Assembly: GCA_001915995.1 (NCBI GenBank)
Contig: MNRO01000022.1
Span: 1-64,000 of the forward strand
DNA length: 64,000 bases
Direction: 5' to 3'
DNA from: Clostridium sp. 26_21
GTDB lineage: Bacteria; Bacillota; Clostridia; TANB77; CAG-508
Below, piece after piece: positions 42,710-52,541 of this stretch. Both the position numbers and the translations under genes were made by a program. Within the stretch, counting starts at the first letter, position 1. Each line of letters opens with the position of its first letter. The notes under the pieces were generated by a model. It had not been told where the DNA came from and searched no databases. It was given only the letters and a program-made list of their open reading frames with translations.

Positions 42710-44386
42710 ATGGATATTATAAGTAATAGAAAAATAAGTAAAAATATATTGCAATGGTATCCGATGGATAAAAATTCAAATGTTTTACAAATTGGATATA
42801 TAGAAGCGGAAATTATTGAAGAATTATGCAATAAAACAAAAAATGTAACAATTATAGTTGAAACTGAAGAACAAAAGCAAAAAATTATAGAAAATATAAA
42901 AAATAATAATATAAAAATAAAAGTTGTAACAGAAATAGAAAAATATTCAGATAATCAATATGATTATGTTACATTAATAGGGACAATAAAAACATATGAA
43001 AATAAAGTAGAAAAAAAGGCATATAGAAGATTAGAAAAATTTTTAAAAATTTCTAATAATTTGTGTAAAGATAGTGGAAAAATAATATTAGTTTTAGATA
43101 ATAAATATGGAATGAAATCATGGACAACTTTAAAAGCAGACAAAAACATAATTTGTAACCAAACATATGCACTAAGTAAAAAGTTGATAGATAAACTTTT
43201 AGAAATGCAAGGATTTAAAAAATATAAATATTATTATGTTTTACCAGATTATAATGTTCCAAATGCAATATTTACAGATAACTATTTACCAAATTTGGAA
43301 AGTATAAATAGAAACTTTTTATATGGTGCAGAAGAATTTGAAAATTTTAATCAAACAGAAGCATATACAGAAATTTTAAAAGAAAATCCACAAAGTTTTA
43401 AATTTTTTGCTAATTCATTTTTCATAGAAATAGGAAAAAGTGAATTAGAAGATAATGGAATAGAATTTGTTTCATATACAAATATAAGAAAATCAAAATA
43501 CCAAATACAAACAACTATATATGATGATAGAGTAGAAAAAACATATGCTAATAATGAAGCAAGAGAACATATAAAAACAATTAGTAAAAATATAGATATA
43601 ATGAATCAAAAAAGAATAAAAACATTAGATAGATATGAAAATGATAAAATAATTAGTAAATATGTGAAAAATCATCAAAGTTATGACAGGATATTAATAG
43701 ATTTGCTGGAAAATAAAAAGGAAAATGAATTTTTTAATACAATATCTCAATATCAATACAATTTACAAGAAAAATTAGAAGAAGTTGATTATGAACAAAT
43801 AAAAGAAAATAATATATTTACAAAATATAATATAAATATAGATGAAACAATTTTGAAAAAATTACATTTTGTAAAATATGGTTTATGGGATTTAATTTTT
43901 CATAATTCATTTTATATTGATGGAGAAATATATTTCTATGATCAAGAATGGTTTGATTATAATATACCAATTGAATTTATTATATATAGAGCAATAGCAT
44001 ATTTTCCAGTAGCACATTCATATATAAGTGGAAAAGAATTATATGAAAAACTTAGATTAACAGAATTTTTGAAAGTATTTGAAGAATTAGATTCAAAGTT
44101 ACAAGACGAAATAAGAGATGATGAAATATGGCAACTTCATCAAAGAACAAGAACTGGACAAACATTATTAGACTTGTATCAAAATTTAAAAGATGAATTT
44201 AATCAATATAAAAAGATATATAATTTAACAACAATGGAAAAAGCTACAAATACATTAAAAGAAAATGAACAATTAAAAGAAGAAAATGAAAGGCTAAAAC
44301 AACAAATTGACAAAATTCATGAATCAACATCATGGAAAGTAACAAAACCAGTAAGATGGTTAGGAAAAAATTTAAAAAGGGGATAA
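42710..44386 (+). CDS. Methyltransferase-like protein with coiled-coil tail, 558 aa
   Basis: The N-terminal 200 residues resemble a class I methyltransferase fold (NVLQIGYIEAEIIEELC, NQYDYVTLIGTIKTYEN, KIILVLDNKYGMKSW) but the glycine-rich SAM loop is degenerate, so activity is doubtful. Residues 270-490 are of a type often found in multi-domain glycan proteins of clostridia (possibly a kinase-like fold: WDLIFHNSFYIDGEIYFYDQ has the look of an HN...D site). The end is a coiled coil finishing STSWKVTKPVRWLGKNLKRG, a tail shared by many glycosyltransferases. Immediately follows the preceding gene. Confidence 0.65.
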   Translation: MDIISNRKISKNILQWYPMDKNSNVLQIGYIEAEIIEELCNKTKNVTIIVETEEQKQKIIENIKNNNIKIKVVTEIEKYSDNQYDYVTLIGTIKTYENKVEKKAYRRLEKFLKISNNLCKDSGKIILVLDNKYGMKSWTTLKADKNIICNQTYALSKKLIDKLLEMQGFKKYKYYYVLPDYNVPNAIFTDNYLPNLESINRNFLYGAEEFENFNQTEAYTEILKENPQSFKFFANSFFIEIGKSELEDNGIEFVSYTNIRKSKYQIQTTIYDDRVEKTYANNEAREHIKTISKNIDIMNQKRIKTLDRYENDKIISKYVKNHQSYDRILIDLLENKKENEFFNTISQYQYNLQEKLEEVDYEQIKENNIFTKYNINIDETILKKLHFVKYGLWDLIFHNSFYIDGEIYFYDQEWFDYNIPIEFIIYRAIAYFPVAHSYISGKELYEKLRLTEFLKVFEELDSKLQDEIRDDEIWQLHQRTRTGQTLLDLYQNLKDEFNQYKKIYNLTTMEKATNTLKENEQLKEENERLKQQIDKIHESTSWKVTKPVRWLGKNLKRG

Positions 44387-44406
44387 ATACAGGAGGTAAA
44401 TAAAAA

Positions 44407-46245
44407 GTGAGAATACAAAATATAATAAATCAGGTAAGATATTATAGAAAAAAGTATGGAATCAAAAAAACAATAAAAAAAGTAATATCAAAAATATATT
44501 CTAAAATTTTTAGAAGAAGTGAAAACTTAAAAATGCAAAGTGAAAGAGAAAAATATCAAACTTGGATAAAAAATAATGAACCAACACCAGAACAATTAGA
44601 AGAACAGAGAAAAATAACATTTAAGATAAAACCTAAATTTAGTATAGTTATACCTATGTATAATACTCCAATAAATTTTTTTACTGAACTTGTAGACTGC
44701 CTAAAACAACAAACATATTCTAACTGGGAAATGTGTTTAGCAGATGGAAGTCCAAAAAAGAATGAAGAATTAGATAGTATAATTAATAGTGATGAAAGAA
44801 TTAAATATGTATTTTTAAATGATAATAAAGGAATATCAGGAAATACAAATGAAGCATTAAAATTAGCAACAGGTGATTATATATTATTAGTAGACCATGA
44901 TGATTTAATTCCGGTATTTTGTTTATATGAATTAGCTAAAACAATAAATAAACATCCAGAAGTAGAGTTTATTTATACAGATGAGGATAAAATAGAGGGA
45001 ACAAAAGATAAAAGATGTGATCCACATTTTAAACCTGATTTTGCAATAGATACACTAAGATCTAATAATTATATTACACATTTATCAGTGTTTAAAAAAG
45101 AATTAATGGATAAATTAGGTGGATTTAGAGATAAATATAATGGAGCACAAGATTTTGATATAATAATTAGAGCAACAGAAAATACAAAAAATATTATACA
45201 TATACCTAAGATATTATATCATTGGAGAGTACATCCAAATTCAACAGCAATGGTTGCAGATGCAAAACCATATGCTTATGAAGCAGGAATAAAAGTAATT
45301 GAAGATCATTTAGAAAGACAAGGATTAAAAGCTAAAGTAACACATGGTGGAGATATACCAGGTGTATATGAAGTTGAATATGAAGTAAAAGGAAATCCAA
45401 AAGTATCTATAATTATTCCAAATAAAGATAGTGTAAAACTATTAAGAAATTGTATTAATTCAATATTAAAACTTACAACATATAATAATTATGAAATTGT
45501 TGTAGTAGAAAATAATAGTACAGAACAAAAGACTTTTGATTATTATGAAACAATACAAAAACTTGAAAAAGTTAGAGTAATAAAATATCCGGAAAAAGGA
45601 TTTAATTATTCAAAAATTATAAATTTTGGAGTAAAAAATTGCCCAGATAGTGAATTTGTTGTTCAATTAAACAGTGATACAGAATTATTGACAAATAATT
45701 GGATTGAAAAGTTTATAGGATTTGCTCAAAGAGAAGATGTAGGTGCAGTTGGAGCAAGATTATATTATGAAGATAAATCAATACAACATGCAGGAATTGG
45801 TGTTGGAATATGTGACCTAGCTGCAAATCTTTTAACAAATACTCCAAAAAACTTTCATGCTTATTTTGGAAGAGAATGTTTAACACAAGATTTATCTGCA
45901 GTTACAGGTGCATGTTTATTTTCTAGAAGAAGTATATATGAAGAAGTAGGATATATGGATGAAGAAAATTTTGCAGTAGCATTTAATGATGTGGATTTTT
46001 GTTTAAAAATAAGACAAAAAGGATATTTAATAATATATAATCCATATGTAGAATTTATGCACTATGAATCAAAAACAAGAGGATATGAAGATACTCCAGA
46101 AAAGAAAGAAAGATTTGAAAGAGAATCAAATAATTTTAGAACAAAATGGAGAAAAGTGTTAGATGCAGGTGATCCATATTCAAATATCAATTTTGATAAA
46201 AATACAGCACAATATAATGTTAGAACAGATAAAATAGAGAATTAG
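44407..46245 (+). CDS. Double-domain family 2 glycosyltransferase, 612 aa
   Basis: Two GT-A domains in tandem. The first (about residues 78-300) has FSIVIPMYNTPINFFTELVD and LLVDHDDLIP. The second (about 325-600) has VSIIIPNKDSVKLLRNCINS, ENNSTE and NSDTE. Enzymes of this build make alternating linkages in rhamnose-rich glycans or O-antigens. GTG 44407 follows CAGGAGG at good distance. It is 20 bases after the previous gene. The sugars are unknown. Confidence 0.88.
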   Translation: MRIQNIINQVRYYRKKYGIKKTIKKVISKIYSKIFRRSENLKMQSEREKYQTWIKNNEPTPEQLEEQRKITFKIKPKFSIVIPMYNTPINFFTELVDCLKQQTYSNWEMCLADGSPKKNEELDSIINSDERIKYVFLNDNKGISGNTNEALKLATGDYILLVDHDDLIPVFCLYELAKTINKHPEVEFIYTDEDKIEGTKDKRCDPHFKPDFAIDTLRSNNYITHLSVFKKELMDKLGGFRDKYNGAQDFDIIIRATENTKNIIHIPKILYHWRVHPNSTAMVADAKPYAYEAGIKVIEDHLERQGLKAKVTHGGDIPGVYEVEYEVKGNPKVSIIIPNKDSVKLLRNCINSILKLTTYNNYEIVVVENNSTEQKTFDYYETIQKLEKVRVIKYPEKGFNYSKIINFGVKNCPDSEFVVQLNSDTELLTNNWIEKFIGFAQREDVGAVGARLYYEDKSIQHAGIGVGICDLAANLLTNTPKNFHAYFGRECLTQDLSAVTGACLFSRRSIYEEVGYMDEENFAVAFNDVDFCLKIRQKGYLIIYNPYVEFMHYESKTRGYEDTPEKKERFERESNNFRTKWRKVLDAGDPYSNINFDKNTAQYNVRTDKIEN

Positions 46246-46256
46246 AGGAGAAAAGA

Positions 46257-47975
46257 ATGAAAATATTTTCAAAAAGAAATATAACAATATATACACTACT
46301 TGTTTTTATTGCAACTATGATAATATTTGAAATTGGATTTTGTAATGTACAAGTAATACATCAAGTATTTAATAGTCAAGAAATTGAATATAATTTTTCA
46401 CCATGTAGAATAGTAGTATACTTAATATTTATAATTTTGTATTGCATATTTAAAAATAAATTTTTAGAAACATCAGAAGAAACATTAAAAAATAAGACTA
46501 AAAGAATAATAACATATATAGTTATGGCTATTTCAGTAATAAGTTGTATATATATTTTGATATTTGTAAAAAGAAATGGAATAGATTATGTAAGATATGG
46601 ATCTGTAAGAATAATAATATCATTATTAACAACATTATTTGTTATATATGTATCAAAAGATATTTCCAAAAATGTAATAATAGCTGGATGTACTTTTGGA
46701 ATAGTATTTACATTTACAACAGACTATAATCATGCAATTGATGAGAAAAAACACTTTATGTCAGCACTAAATGTATCATTTTTGAATTTTGATTATGTAG
46801 AAAAACCAATTACAGATACAGAAATAGCTAAAATACCACATATAACAAAATATATAAATATTGATGAATTTTTGGAAAATAATTATACACCATCAGTAAC
46901 AGATGAAGTTAATATGGAAGATACGCCGTCAACACCAGCAAACTATAATCCATTAGTATATGTATTACCAGGATTTGGTATTGCAATTGCTAGAATTTTA
47001 AATGGAAGCATAATAGATATGTATATATTAGGAAGAATAATGAATCTAGCATTATATACAGCATTAGTTTATATTGCAACAAAATTACTTCCATTTAAGA
47101 AAAATATATTTTTCATTATAGCATTTATGCCATATATGTTATTATTAGCATCATCTTATTCAGCAGATGGAGTATGTTTAGGAACAATATATATTTTTAT
47201 TGCATATTGTCTAAAATTATATAAAGAAAATGAAAAAATTTCTTTGAAACAATTTATAATATTAGCAATATTATTTGGAATAATGCTAATAGGAAAAGGT
47301 GTAGGATATTTACCAGTAGCTATATTAGTATTTATTTTACCATTAATAAAAACAATTAAAGAAAACAAAAAATATTGGCCAGCTATGATTGCATGTGGCA
47401 TTATATTTATAATATTAGGAACATTTTTTGTGATATATATGAAAAATAAGAACTTATCAACAGAAGGAGATAATAGAGGATCAGCAGGAATAAATAGTGT
47501 AGAACAATTTAAAGAAATATTAACAAATCCAATATTAGATTTACAAGTTGCAAGTAATCATATATTAGATACATTAGTAAGTTTTAATTGGTTAAAAGCA
47601 TTACAACCAGAAGTATTTTTTACATCATATTCAGAAAATGCAATATTTGTAATGTTATTTGTGATATTTTATATATCATTAACAGAAGATGATTATAATT
47701 TTAAAATAAAAGATAAAATTATATTAATATTATCATTTTTATTACCATATGGAATGACAAGTGCAATATTATATTTGTCATTTACACCAGTAGGATATTT
47801 ACATATTTTAGGATATCAAGCTAGATATATATTTCCAATATTGCCATTATTATTAGCTTGTATTTCAACAAATAAAATAAAATGTCAAAAAAGTGAGAAT
47901 AAAAATATGAAAATTGCATTAATATCTGGTTTGTTTCTAGTAATAGGATTATTACAGCTAACAACTATAAATTAA
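46257..47975 (+). CDS. DUF2142 multi-pass membrane protein, 572 aa
   Basis: About eleven to twelve membrane helices with a large external loop between helices four and five. DYNHAIDEKKHFMSALNVSF near residue 160 and the PLVYVLPGFGIAIARIL segment near 235 fit DUF2142. The family resembles GT-C glycosyltransferases that act outside the membrane on lipid-linked sugars. It is the last gene of the exporter operon, followed by a strong terminator. Confidence 0.8.
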   Translation: MKIFSKRNITIYTLLVFIATMIIFEIGFCNVQVIHQVFNSQEIEYNFSPCRIVVYLIFIILYCIFKNKFLETSEETLKNKTKRIITYIVMAISVISCIYILIFVKRNGIDYVRYGSVRIIISLLTTLFVIYVSKDISKNVIIAGCTFGIVFTFTTDYNHAIDEKKHFMSALNVSFLNFDYVEKPITDTEIAKIPHITKYINIDEFLENNYTPSVTDEVNMEDTPSTPANYNPLVYVLPGFGIAIARILNGSIIDMYILGRIMNLALYTALVYIATKLLPFKKNIFFIIAFMPYMLLLASSYSADGVCLGTIYIFIAYCLKLYKENEKISLKQFIILAILFGIMLIGKGVGYLPVAILVFILPLIKTIKENKKYWPAMIACGIIFIILGTFFVIYMKNKNLSTEGDNRGSAGINSVEQFKEILTNPILDLQVASNHILDTLVSFNWLKALQPEVFFTSYSENAIFVMLFVIFYISLTEDDYNFKIKDKIILILSFLLPYGMTSAILYLSFTPVGYLHILGYQARYIFPILPLLLACISTNKIKCQKSENKNMKIALISGLFLVIGLLQLTTIN

Positions 47976-47979
47976 AAAA

Positions 47980-48006
47980 GAAGCATGTAAAACATGCTTC
48001 TTTTTT
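47980..48006 (+). terminator. Terminator at the end of the exporter operon
   Basis: GAAGCATGT (47980-47988) and ACATGCTTC (47992-48000) around AAA, followed by six T. Confidence 0.9.
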
Positions 48007-48040
48007 GATTATAATAAATACATTTTTGTATGTTAAAATA

Positions 48041-48069
48041 TTGAAATATTAATCTATTCGTGATAGAAT
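48041..48069 (+). promoter_or_regulatory. Promoter of the heptose / flippase operon
   Basis: TTGAAA (48041-48046), a 17-base spacer and TAGAAT (48064-48069). Confidence 0.6.
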
Positions 48070-48100
48070 ACAAAAGAAAAAACGAAAAGGAAAGTAATAT

Positions 48101-48814
48101 ATGAAAGTTTTATTAATAATACCAGCATACAATGAAGAAGAAAATATATTAAATACAATAAATAAAATAAAAGAATATAGTGATGAAATAGACTATGTAG
48201 TTATTAATGATGGTTCAAAAGACAAAACAGAAGAAATATTAACAAATAATAATATAAACCATATAAAATTAGTAAAAAATCTTGGAATTGGAGGAGCTGT
48301 TCAAACAGGATATAAATACGCATATGAAAATAATTATGATATAGCAATTCAATTTGATGGAGATGGACAACATGATGTAAATTATGTTCCTAAAATTTGT
48401 GAACCATTATTAGAAGGACAAGCAGATATGGTAATAGGAACTAGATATTTAGACAAAACATCAAGTGAATTTCAATCAACATTTATGAGAAGACTAGGAT
48501 CAAGTATAATATCATTTTTTATAAAAATATCTACAAGAAATAAAATAACAGATCCAACATCAGGATTTAGAGCTGCAAATAAAAAAATAATAGAAGAATT
48601 TGCTAAAGAATATCCAAAAGAATATCCAGAACCAGAATCAACAGTATCATTATTAGTAAATGGATATAAAGTAAAAGAAGTACCAGTAAGTATGAATGAG
48701 AGAACTGGAGGAAAATCATCAATAAATGTATGGAAATCAGTTGATTATATGGTAAAAGTAGTTTTAGCAATAATAATAGACAGTATAAGTTTGAGAAAGA
48801 GGAGGAAAAAATAA
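48101..48814 (+). CDS. Polyprenol-phosphate glycosyltransferase (DPM1-like GT2), 237 aa
   Basis: A GT-A enzyme that makes undecaprenyl-phosphate sugars for use outside the membrane. LLIIPAYNEEENILNTINKI at the start, VINDGSKDKTEE near 35, the metal motif QFDGDGQHD near 85-93, and GTRYLD, DPTSGFRA and ERTGGKSSIN later are the dolichyl-phosphate-mannose-synthase pattern. It has no membrane helices of its own. The next gene overlaps it by one base and encodes the usual DUF2304 membrane partner. Confidence 0.9.
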   Translation: MKVLLIIPAYNEEENILNTINKIKEYSDEIDYVVINDGSKDKTEEILTNNNINHIKLVKNLGIGGAVQTGYKYAYENNYDIAIQFDGDGQHDVNYVPKICEPLLEGQADMVIGTRYLDKTSSEFQSTFMRRLGSSIISFFIKISTRNKITDPTSGFRAANKKIIEEFAKEYPKEYPEPESTVSLLVNGYKVKEVPVSMNERTGGKSSINVWKSVDYMVKVVLAIIIDSISLRKRRKK

Positions 48815-49170
48815 TGCAAATATCTTTAAAAATAGCTTTATTAATTATAATGCTAATATATTTATTTTGTATAGCCAAATCAGTAAAAAATAAAAATATG
48901 AGAATTGGATATTTAATATTTTGGATGATTATAGGAATTTTATTAGTCATAGCATTATTAGTACCAAATCTTGTAGATAATATTTCTAATTTTATAGGAT
49001 TTGAAATACCATTAAATATGATATTATGTGCCGCAATATTTGTAATTTTATATTTAATATTTCATTTAATGACATTAATATCAAAAGAAGAAAAAAATAA
49101 TACATTACTAGTTCAAGAAATTTCAATTTTAAAAGAGAGAGTAAGAAAATTAGAAGAAAAAAAGGAATAA
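48814..49170 (+). CDS. DUF2304 small membrane protein, 118 aa
   Basis: Three membrane helices (about 4-20, 32-55 and 68-90), then a charged coiled-coil tail (KERVRKLEEKKE). It matches the DUF2304 family, which is regularly encoded beside polyprenol-phosphate glycosyltransferases and may anchor them to the membrane or act in flipping. The one-base overlap with the GT2 gene (TAATG) shows coupling. Confidence 0.85.
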   Translation: MQISLKIALLIIMLIYLFCIAKSVKNKNMRIGYLIFWMIIGILLVIALLVPNLVDNISNFIGFEIPLNMILCAAIFVILYLIFHLMTLISKEEKNNTLLVQEISILKERVRKLEEKKE

Positions 49171-49176
49171 AATAAT

Positions 49177-49962
49177 ATGAAAGAATATAAAAATCATACT
49201 TTTGCAATATGTGCATATAAAGAATCACAATATTTAGAAGAATGTATAAAATCATTAAAAAAACAAACAGTAAAAAGCAATATTATAATGGCAACATCAA
49301 CCCCAAATAAATATATAGAAAATTTAGCACGAAAATATAATATAAAACTATATATAAATAATGGAGAACATGGAATTGGACAAGACTGGAATTTTGCAGT
49401 AAGTCAAACTACAACAGATTATGTAACAGTAGCACATCAAGATGATATATATTGTGAAAACTATTTAGAAGAAATAGTAAAAAAACTAGAAAAAAATAAA
49501 GATTTTGTTATAGCATTTTCAGATTATAATGAAATAAAAAATGGTGAAACAATTCCATTAACAGTAAATTTGAAAATAAAAAAGATATTACAATTTCCAT
49601 TAAAAATAAATGGAAAATCTAAATTTTCTAAGAAATTTGCACTAGCATTTGGATCAAGTATATGTTGTCCTGCAGTAACTGTAAATACTAAAATTTTAGG
49701 AAAAAAACCATATATAACAAATTTAAAATGTGATTTAGATTGGGATTCATGGAATGAATTTTCAAAAATAAAAGGAAGATTTTTATATATTAATAAACCA
49801 TTAATGAAACACAGAATACATGAAGAATCAGAAACAAGTAATTTAATAGAAAACAATATAAGATTAGAAGAAGATTTATTAATGTTTAAGAAATTTTGGC
49901 CAGATTGGATGGCAAATTTGCTAATGAAAAAATATAAAAATGCTATAAAAACAAACAATTAA
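49177..49962 (+). CDS. Family 2 glycosyltransferase, 261 aa
   Basis: A small GT-A transferase with FAICAYKESQYLEECIKSL at the N-terminus and the metal motif VAHQDDIYCEN near residues 87-97. The nucleotide region (IIMATSTPNKYIENLA) is unusual: STP replaces the common DDxS. A C-terminal WDSWNEFSKIKGRFLYI segment follows. The acceptor and sugar are unknown. It lies just before the heptose genes. Confidence 0.85.
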   Translation: MKEYKNHTFAICAYKESQYLEECIKSLKKQTVKSNIIMATSTPNKYIENLARKYNIKLYINNGEHGIGQDWNFAVSQTTTDYVTVAHQDDIYCENYLEEIVKKLEKNKDFVIAFSDYNEIKNGETIPLTVNLKIKKILQFPLKINGKSKFSKKFALAFGSSICCPAVTVNTKILGKKPYITNLKCDLDWDSWNEFSKIKGRFLYINKPLMKHRIHEESETSNLIENNIRLEEDLLMFKKFWPDWMANLLMKKYKNAIKTNN

Positions 49963-49976
49963 AAGGAGTTTTTAGG

Positions 49977-51434
49977 ATGAATATAGAAACACAATTAAAT
50001 AATATAAAAACAAAGAAAATTTTAGTAGTAGGAGATATAATGCTAGATAAATATTTCTTTGGAGAAGTAAAAAGAATATCACCAGAAGCACCTGTTCCAG
50101 TATTACATAAAACAAGAGAAAAAATAGTACTTGGAGGTGCAGCAAATGTTGCAAGAAATTTAGTTAGAGCAATCCAAGATGTATCAATTATGAGTGTAAT
50201 AGGAAATGATGAAGAAGGAAAATTACTAAAAAATATATTAGAAGAAAATAATATAAAAACAGAATTATTAATACAAGATAAAACAAGATTAACAACAGTA
50301 AAAACAAGAATGATAGGTCAAAGTAATTCTCAATTATTAAGACTAGATGTTGAAGATGCAACACTTATATCTGATGAAATTTCTGACAAGATGATAGAAT
50401 TATATGAAAAAAATATAGAAAAATTTGATATAATTATAATTTCAGATTACAAAAAAGGTGTACTAAATATAAAGAATACAGCAAAACTTATAGAAATTGC
50501 TAATAAATATAATAAAAAAACATTAATAGATACTAAAGAGCCATCATATGCAAAATATAAAGATGCATATTTAATAAAGCCAAACCTTAATGAATTAAAA
50601 GATTTAACAAAAATGAGTGTAAACAATGATGAAGAAATTGTAAATGCTGCAAATGAATTAAGAAAACAAACAGGAGCAAAATATGTTTTAGCAACAAGAG
50701 GAAAAGATGGAATGACACTTGTTGATGAAAACAATTTTTACCATATAAGAGGTGTATCAAAAGAAGTATATGATGTATCAGGAGCAGGAGATACAGTTAT
50801 ATCATATTTAGCAGTAGGACTTGCAAATAATTTCGAAATAGAAGATGTAGCTAGATTAGCAAATATAGCATCAAGTATAGAAGTTTCAAAAATGGGAACA
50901 TATGCAGTTTCAATAGAAGAAATAAGAGAACATATAGAAAAAGAAAATGGAGTATCATATTATAATAAATTACCATCTGTAGAAGAATTAACAAAGATTT
51001 TACAAAAAGAAAGAGAAAAAGGCAAGAAAATAGTATTTACTAATGGATGTTTTGATATATTCCATGTAGGACATTCGAGATATTTAAGACAAGCATCAAC
51101 ATATGGAGATATTTTAGTAGTTGGTGTAAATTCAGATGATTCTGTAAAAAGGCTAAAAGGACCAGAAAGACCAATTATATCAGAACAAGAAAGAATGGAA
51201 TTATTAGCAGACTTACAATGTGTTTCATATGTTGTAAAATTTAGTGAAGATACACCATATGAATTAATAAAAAAATTACAACCAGATATTATTACAAAAG
51301 GTGGAGATTATAAGCCAGAAGAAGTTGTCGGAAAAGATATAGTTGAAGCAAGAGGTGGAAAAGTTATTATATGCAAACTTGTAGAAGGAAAATCTACTAC
51401 AAATATTATTACTAAAATTAAAAATACCAAATAA
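49977..51434 (+). CDS. hldE: Bifunctional heptose 7-phosphate kinase / heptose 1-phosphate adenylyltransferase, 485 aa
   Basis: The N-terminal PfkB-type kinase (1-320) has VVGDIMLDKYFFGEVKRISP, VLGGAANVARNLV and the catalytic loop VYDVSGAGDTVISYLA near 260-275. The C-terminal nucleotidyltransferase (345-485) has VFTNGCFDIFHVGHSRYLRQ with the HxGH motif near residue 361-364. Together with GmhA and GmhB next door it makes ADP-D-glycero-beta-D-manno-heptose. No HldD epimerase gene is seen. Full-length HldE is typical of Gram-negative LPS pathways, so finding it here is notable. AAAAGGAG precedes the ATG. Confidence 0.93.
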   Translation: MNIETQLNNIKTKKILVVGDIMLDKYFFGEVKRISPEAPVPVLHKTREKIVLGGAANVARNLVRAIQDVSIMSVIGNDEEGKLLKNILEENNIKTELLIQDKTRLTTVKTRMIGQSNSQLLRLDVEDATLISDEISDKMIELYEKNIEKFDIIIISDYKKGVLNIKNTAKLIEIANKYNKKTLIDTKEPSYAKYKDAYLIKPNLNELKDLTKMSVNNDEEIVNAANELRKQTGAKYVLATRGKDGMTLVDENNFYHIRGVSKEVYDVSGAGDTVISYLAVGLANNFEIEDVARLANIASSIEVSKMGTYAVSIEEIREHIEKENGVSYYNKLPSVEELTKILQKEREKGKKIVFTNGCFDIFHVGHSRYLRQASTYGDILVVGVNSDDSVKRLKGPERPIISEQERMELLADLQCVSYVVKFSEDTPYELIKKLQPDIITKGGDYKPEEVVGKDIVEARGGKVIICKLVEGKSTTNIITKIKNTK

Positions 51435-51453
51435 GATTTTAGGAGGAAAAGAT

Positions 51454-52029
51454 ATGAAAAATGAAATTAAAGAAAAATTTATGTATAGCATAGAATGTAA
51501 AACAAAAGTAATAAATGATGATAAAATAATTGAAAAAGTAGAAGAAACATGTAATGCAATAATAAATTGTTATAAACAAGGACATAGAGTATATATTATG
51601 GGAAATGGTGGATCTGCAGCAGATGCACAACATTTTGCAGCAGAATTAGTTGGAAGATATATGATGGAAAGAAAAGGATTACCAGCAGTAGCATTCACAA
51701 CAGATACAAGTATTTTAACAGCTGTTGGAAATGATTATGGATATGATGATGTATTTAGAAGACAAACAGAAGCATTAGTAGAAAAAGGTGATATTGTTTT
51801 TGGAATATCTACAAGTGGTAATTCTAAAAATGTTTATGAAGCATTAAAATTAGCACAAGAAAAAGGAGCTACAACAGTAGGATTTTTAGGAAAAACAGGA
51901 GGAACATGTAAAGAAGTTTGTAATATTCCAATTGTTATAGAATACCCAAGAACTCCAAATATTCAAGAAGCACATGAAATGATAATGCATACAATATGTG
52001 AGATTGTTGAGAAAAAATTATATGAATAA
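51454..52029 (+). CDS. gmhA: Sedoheptulose 7-phosphate isomerase, 191 aa
   Basis: The first step of the heptose pathway, turning sedoheptulose 7-phosphate into heptose 7-phosphate. A SIS-fold enzyme with MGNGGSAADAQHFAAELVGR near residue 50, TSILTAVGNDYGYDDVFRRQ near 90, GISTSGNSKNVYEAL near 115 and the C-terminal His region QEAHEMIMHTICEIVE. AGGAGG sits before the ATG at 51454. It overlaps gmhB by eight bases. Confidence 0.95.
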   Translation: MKNEIKEKFMYSIECKTKVINDDKIIEKVEETCNAIINCYKQGHRVYIMGNGGSAADAQHFAAELVGRYMMERKGLPAVAFTTDTSILTAVGNDYGYDDVFRRQTEALVEKGDIVFGISTSGNSKNVYEALKLAQEKGATTVGFLGKTGGTCKEVCNIPIVIEYPRTPNIQEAHEMIMHTICEIVEKKLYE

Positions 52030-52540
52030 AGCAGTATTTTTAGATAGAGATGGAACAATAAATGTTGATAAAAACTATCTTTATAAAATAGAAGATTGGG
52101 AATTTATTGATGGTGTAATAGAAGGATTGCAAATATTACAAAGATTAGGATTTAAATTAATTGTAATTACAAATCAGTCAGGAATAGCAAGAGGATATTA
52201 TACAGAAGAAGATGCTCATAAGATCTTTGATTATATGATAAAAGAACTAGAAAAAAATAATATCAAAATAGAAAAAGTATACTATTGTCCACATATTGGA
52301 GATGAATGTAATTGCAGAAAGCCTAAATTAGGATTATTTTATAAAGCACAAAAAGATTTTGATATAGATTTTTCAAAGAGCTATGCAATTGGAGATAAAG
52401 TAAGAGATTTAGCAATATGTGATAAAGAAAATATAAAAGGATTTTTATTAAATGAAGATGAAAAGATTGAAAATCCAAGAATTCAGGTATGTAAAAATCT
52501 TTTAGAATCTGCAAAAATAATAGAAAAAAGGAATGGGTAA
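52022..52540 (+). CDS. gmhB: D-glycero-D-manno-heptose 1,7-bisphosphate 7-phosphatase, 172 aa
   Basis: A HAD-superfamily phosphatase that removes the 7-phosphate between the kinase and nucleotidyl steps of HldE. The catalytic Asp pair is in FLDRDGTINVD near residues 6-16; TNQSGIARGYY is motif II; the zinc loop CPHIGDECNCRKPKLGLF is present; and IGDKVRDLAIC supplies motif IV. The ATG at 52022 overlaps the end of gmhA by eight bases; the longer reading from 51998 has no ribosome site. Confidence 0.94.
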   Translation: MNKAVFLDRDGTINVDKNYLYKIEDWEFIDGVIEGLQILQRLGFKLIVITNQSGIARGYYTEEDAHKIFDYMIKELEKNNIKIEKVYYCPHIGDECNCRKPKLGLFYKAQKDFDIDFSKSYAIGDKVRDLAICDKENIKGFLLNEDEKIENPRIQVCKNLLESAKIIEKRNG

Positions 52541-52541
52541 C

